Assembly (NCBI GenBank): GCA_045657105.1
Contig: JAZOSN010000048.1
Location: forward strand, 1 to 7,598
DNA: 7,598 nt
Direction of reading: 5' to 3'
Source of the DNA: SIG672 sp045657105
GTDB lineage: Bacteria; Bacillota; Clostridia; Oscillospirales; CAG-272
In this document: positions 5,365 through 7,598 of the stretch, piece by piece
How the letters are laid out: every line of letters starts with the position of its first letter
How positions within the stretch are numbered: position 1 is the stretch's first letter
Program-made: the position numbers and the translations under genes
Notes under the pieces: model-generated
Told to the model about the DNA's origin: nothing
Databases searched by the model: none
The model's input: only the letters and a program-made list of their open reading frames with translations

Positions 5365-6384
5365 TCAGAACTGTTTCAGGAAACGGAGATCGTTTTCATA
5401 GAGCAGTCGCATATCGTCGATACCGTATTTTATCATAACGATACGCTCAATACCCATACCGAATGCAAATCCGCTATAAACCTCGGGATCTATTCCGCAG
5501 CCCGAAAGCACGTTCGGGTGAACCATACCTGCGCCGAGAATTTCGATCCAACCCTCGCCCTTACATACGCGGCAACCCTTGCCACCGCATACGAAGCAGC
5601 TTACGTCAACCTCGGCAGAGGGCTCGGTAAACGGGAAATGGTGCGGACGGAAGCGGATCTTGGTGTTTTCACCGAACATCTGCTTTGCGAACGCTTCAAG
5701 CATTCCGCGAAGGTCACCCATCGTAATTCCCTTATCAACTACGAGTCCTTCGAGCTGATGGAACACGGGAGAGTGAGTTGCATCAACCTCGTCTGCGCGG
5801 TAAACTCTTCCGGGAGAAATTATTCTGATCGGCAGCTGCTGATCCATCATAACTCTTGCCTGAACCGGAGAGGTCTGCGAGCGAAGAAGAATATTATCGG
5901 TGATATAGAAGGTATCCTGTGTATCACGCGCAGGGTGATTTTCGGGAATATTGAGCTTCTGGAAGTTGAAAAGGTCAAATTCGACCTCAGGTCCCTCTGC
6001 GATCTCAAAGCCCATAGAGCGGAAAATATCGCTCATCTCGGTTTCGATCTTTTCAAGAGGGTGTCTTGTTCCGACCTCAAATTTCTGTCCGGGTGCGGTA
6101 ACGTCAAGCTTCTCTTCTCTGAGCTTTGCTTCAAGCTTCTTTTCGTCAAGCTCCTTTTTCTTTTCGGAGAGTGCGCCCTCGATATAAACTCTCACCTCGT
6201 TTGCCATCTGACCTACTATCGGACGCTCCTCCGGGGTGAGTCCGCCCATTCCTCTGAGAACTGCGGTAAGCTCGCCCTTTTTGCCGAGATAGCCTACGCG
6301 GATAGCTTCAATAGAGGCATCGTCATTTGCATTTTTCAGAGCCTCTTGTGCCTTTGCTCTGATTTCAAGTAACAAAGTTTTCAT
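5365..6384 (-). CDS. pheS: Phenylalanine--tRNA ligase alpha subunit
   Basis: This is the catalytic chain of phenylalanyl-tRNA synthetase, a class II enzyme that activates phenylalanine with ATP and transfers it to tRNA-Phe. Its 339 residues match the family. Residues 1-95 are the charged N-terminal coiled-coil arm that contacts tRNA. The class II core follows: motif 2 as GRVYRADEVDATHSPVFHQ (192-210), the FPFTEPSAEVDV stretch (250-261) of the amino-acid pocket region, and motif 3 as GFAFGMGIERIVMIKYGIDD (305-324). Four cysteines (263, 266, 271, 274) form CxxC-CxxC, a feature I know from other Firmicute PheS proteins and not an anomaly. The start is supported by AAAGGA (6399-6394), nine bases before the ATG. 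It is the first gene of a pheS-pheT operon under control of the T-box leader upstream. Confidence 0.98.
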   Translation of the reverse strand: MKTLLLEIRAKAQEALKNANDDASIEAIRVGYLGKKGELTAVLRGMGGLTPEERPIVGQMANEVRVYIEGALSEKKKELDEKKLEAKLREEKLDVTAPGQKFEVGTRHPLEKIETEMSDIFRSMGFEIAEGPEVEFDLFNFQKLNIPENHPARDTQDTFYITDNILLRSQTSPVQARVMMDQQLPIRIISPGRVYRADEVDATHSPVFHQLEGLVVDKGITMGDLRGMLEAFAKQMFGENTKIRFRPHHFPFTEPSAEVDVSCFVCGGKGCRVCKGEGWIEILGAGMVHPNVLSGCGIDPEVYSGFAFGMGIERIVMIKYGIDDMRLLYENDLRFLKQF

Positions 6385-6435
6385 TTTGACTTTTCCTTTC
6401 GTTTTTCACTTTATGCAGAGTTTTGATTACAAAAT

Positions 6436-6472
6436 AAAAAAATCCTGCGCCCAACATAATAGGGCGACAGGA
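6436..6472 (-). terminator. Conditional terminator of the T-box leader
   Basis: On the minus strand TCCTG-TC-GCCC pairs with GGGC-G-CAGGA (6472-6443), followed by seven T residues (6442-6436). Part of its upstream strand, CC at 6463-6462, is also needed by the antiterminator helix, so only one of the two forms at a time. It ends about 50 bases before the pheS start codon. Confidence 0.9.
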
Positions 6473-6696
6473 ATCCTTCGCGGTACCACCTATTTTTTTC
6501 GAGATCTCTGTTTGAAGATCTGTACTTTCAGACCTATAACGCGGTCAGACGTACCTGCCTACTTATGTTTTCAACAGGTCTGCTCCAAGACGAACGGCGA
6601 CCGTCGGCTTCTCCGCTCCGCTTCCAGCCTTGGCGGTGCTCTCTGTGGGAAAAGTTTTCCGAAACGTACCTATCTTTTCACTGCATTTCAAATATC
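6436..6696 (-). ncRNA. Phenylalanine T-box riboswitch leader of pheST
   Basis: A tRNA-sensing leader that lets transcription continue when tRNA-Phe is uncharged. On the minus strand: a Stem I base GATAGGT (6674-6668) pairs with ACCTGTT (6579-6573); AGAGAG lies at 6644-6639; GGCTGGAAG at 6629-6621; the specifier UUC (Phe) at 6594-6592 is followed by GUCUUGGAGC, as usual next to specifiers. A small Stem III with AGATCT arms follows, then the T-box AGGTGGTACCGCG (6491-6479). Its UGGU can pair with the ACCA end of tRNA-Phe. AATAGG (6494-6489) can pair with CCTATT (6463-6458) as the antiterminator, which excludes the terminator stem. The leader fills most of the gene-free stretch 6385-6830. Specifier assignment rests on alignment by eye. 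Confidence 0.93.
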
Positions 6697-6702
6697 CTTA
6701 GT

Positions 6703-6730
6703 ATTATAGCACATTTTTCAAAAAAATCAA
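6703..6730 (-). promoter_or_regulatory. Promoter of the pheST operon
   Basis: A perfect -10 TATAAT (6708-6703) preceded by TGC gives an extended -10. A -35-like TTGATT (6730-6725) lies 16 bases upstream. The start would be near 6696, just before Stem I of the T-box. Confidence 0.75.
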
Positions 6731-6771
6731 TAGCAATTTGCCCGAAATTTTGATTTTTTCCAAAAAATCTG

Positions 6772-6800
6772 TTTACTTTTTTCTGCAAATGTTGTAAAAT
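6772..6800 (+). promoter_or_regulatory. Putative promoter of the U32 peptidase-family gene
   Basis: TTTACT (6772-6777) and TAAAAT (6795-6800) are separated by 17 bases, giving an expected start near 6807 and a short leader of about 24 bases. It is divergent from the pheST promoter, about 40 bases away, and the stretch between is only A/T-rich runs with no operator that I can see. Confidence 0.55.
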
Positions 6801-6830
6801 AGAATAAATATCATCGTACGGAGATAAATT

Positions 6831-7598
6831 ATGAAAGAACTTTTACTTCCCGCAGGAAATTTTGAAAAAATGACCGCCGCACTCAGATACGGAGCAGATG
6901 CGGTCTATCTTGCGGGAAAGGTCTTTGGCATGCGCTCCGCCGCCGCCAATTTTTCAAACGAGGAGCTTTTCGATGCGGTAAAATACGCGCACTCGCTCGG
7001 AAAAAAAGTATATATAACCGTAAACGTAACGCCTCATTCGGACGAGTACGAGGAGCTTGAAAAATACCTTTATTCCTTAAAAGAGGTCGATCCCGATGCG
7101 CTTATCATTGCAGACGTCGGAGTTTTTGCGCTCGCTAAAAAGATCCTGCCCGACACTCAGATACATATTTCAACACAGGCAGGTGCGGTCAGTCACGCCG
7201 ACTGCTCATTCTGGTATAATCTCGGAGCATCGCGCGTGGTTCTTGCCCGTGAGCTCGGCTTTTCCGAAATCGAGAAGATACGCGACAAAACGCCCTCGAA
7301 GCTTGAGCTTGAATGCTTCATTCACGGATCTATGTGCATTTCTTGGAGCGGAAGATGTCTGCTCTCCTCTAACATCACAGGCAGAGATGCTAACCGCGGA
7401 AGCTGTACTCAGCCCTGCCGTTGGAAGTATAATCTTTACGAGATAGCCGAGGAAAAGCGTCCAAATCTCCGCTTCCCCGTCGAGGAAAACGATCTCGGAA
7501 CCTTCATTATGTCAAGCCGCGATATGTGTATGATCGAGCATATTCCCGCTCTTATGGAAAGCGGCATTTCCTCGTTTAAGATCGAGGGCAGAATGAAG
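6831..7598 (+). CDS. U32 family peptidase-like protein (TrhP/YegQ type, probable tRNA hydroxylation enzyme), 3'-truncated by window
   Basis: The first 256 residues of a protein that runs off the window. It opens with KELLLPAGNFEKMTAALRYG and the GADAVYLAG strand typical of U32 proteins, then IHISTQAG (111-118) and VVLARELG (136-143). The family signature follows, with four conserved cysteines at 169, 176, 192 and 196 (spacing CX6C, X15, CX3C), in HGSMCISWSGRC and GSCTQPCRWKY. The fragment ends in FKIEGRMK, also a conserved block. U32 proteins were named collagenase-like peptidases, but E. coli TrhP and its Bacillus relatives take part in prephenate-dependent 5-hydroxyuridine formation in tRNA, and the cysteines are thought to hold an iron-sulfur cluster. 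That role is inferred here from similarity; which U32 subgroup it belongs to is not certain. GGAG (6820-6823), seven bases before the ATG, supports the start. Confidence 0.93.
   Translation, partial: MKELLLPAGNFEKMTAALRYGADAVYLAGKVFGMRSAAANFSNEELFDAVKYAHSLGKKVYITVNVTPHSDEYEELEKYLYSLKEVDPDALIIADVGVFALAKKILPDTQIHISTQAGAVSHADCSFWYNLGASRVVLARELGFSEIEKIRDKTPSKLELECFIHGSMCISWSGRCLLSSNITGRDANRGSCTQPCRWKYNLYEIAEEKRPNLRFPVEENDLGTFIMSSRDMCMIEHIPALMESGISSFKIEGRMK

Noticed and set aside
5560..5600. Cysteine-rich CxxC-CxxC insertion in PheS as a possible novelty
   Set aside because: I recall the same segment from PheS of many Firmicutes, so it is normal for the family.
5314..6372. Plus-strand open frame of 352 codons antisense to pheS
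   Set aside because: A shadow of pheS; no motif and no ribosome-binding site, and it crosses the pheS-pheT junction.
6386..6753. Two short plus-strand open frames in the pheS upstream region
   Set aside because: The stretch is fully explained by the T-box leader and the pheST promoter on the minus strand.

Overview
The window looks like chromosomal DNA from an anaerobic, mid-GC Firmicute of class Clostridia (Oscillospiraceae or Ruminococcaceae-like; this is inference). The grounds are an oxygen-sensitive glycyl-radical ribonucleotide reductase, strong AGGAGG-type ribosome binding sites, a tRNA-responsive T-box leader before pheS, and Firmicute-type PheS/PheT and U32 proteins. No CRISPR array, rRNA or tRNA gene, transposase or phage gene was seen.

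Layout. (1) Positions 2-1666, plus strand: the 3' part of an anaerobic ribonucleotide reductase gene (nrdD), whose protein carries a C-terminal redoxin domain. A thioredoxin-reductase-like flavoenzyme gene (trxB) follows 15 bases later. Together they look like a built-in electron path: flavoenzyme to redoxin domain to NrdD. The flavoenzyme lacks the arginine motif that normally binds the NADPH phosphate, so its electron donor is an open question. (2) Positions 1667-2954: an intergenic island holding two divergent small genes, an XRE-type repressor (minus) and a very acidic lipoprotein of unknown function (plus). Between them are two abutting sigma-70-type promoters and three copies of an inverted-repeat operator. 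The pair is bracketed by two nearly identical terminator hairpins. Outside these, right after the 3' ends of trxB and pheT, are two copies of a second repeated hairpin element whose arms differ but stay paired. (3) Positions 2955-6696, minus strand: the pheS-pheT operon for phenylalanyl-tRNA synthetase, preceded by a complete phenylalanine T-box leader with a UUC specifier, a T-box sequence, and mutually exclusive antiterminator and terminator helices. (4) Positions 6772-7598, plus strand: a divergent promoter and the 5' part of a U32-family 'peptidase' gene of the TrhP/YegQ type, probably a tRNA-hydroxylation enzyme, running off the window.

How it works together: pheST is switched on when uncharged tRNA-Phe accumulates; nrdD-trxB supplies deoxynucleotides under anaerobic conditions; the XRE/lipoprotein pair looks like a self-regulated accessory cassette placed between two convergent housekeeping operons. 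The parts most worth a second look are the redoxin-fused NrdD with its unusual reductase, the three-operator switch, and the gene-end hairpin repeats.
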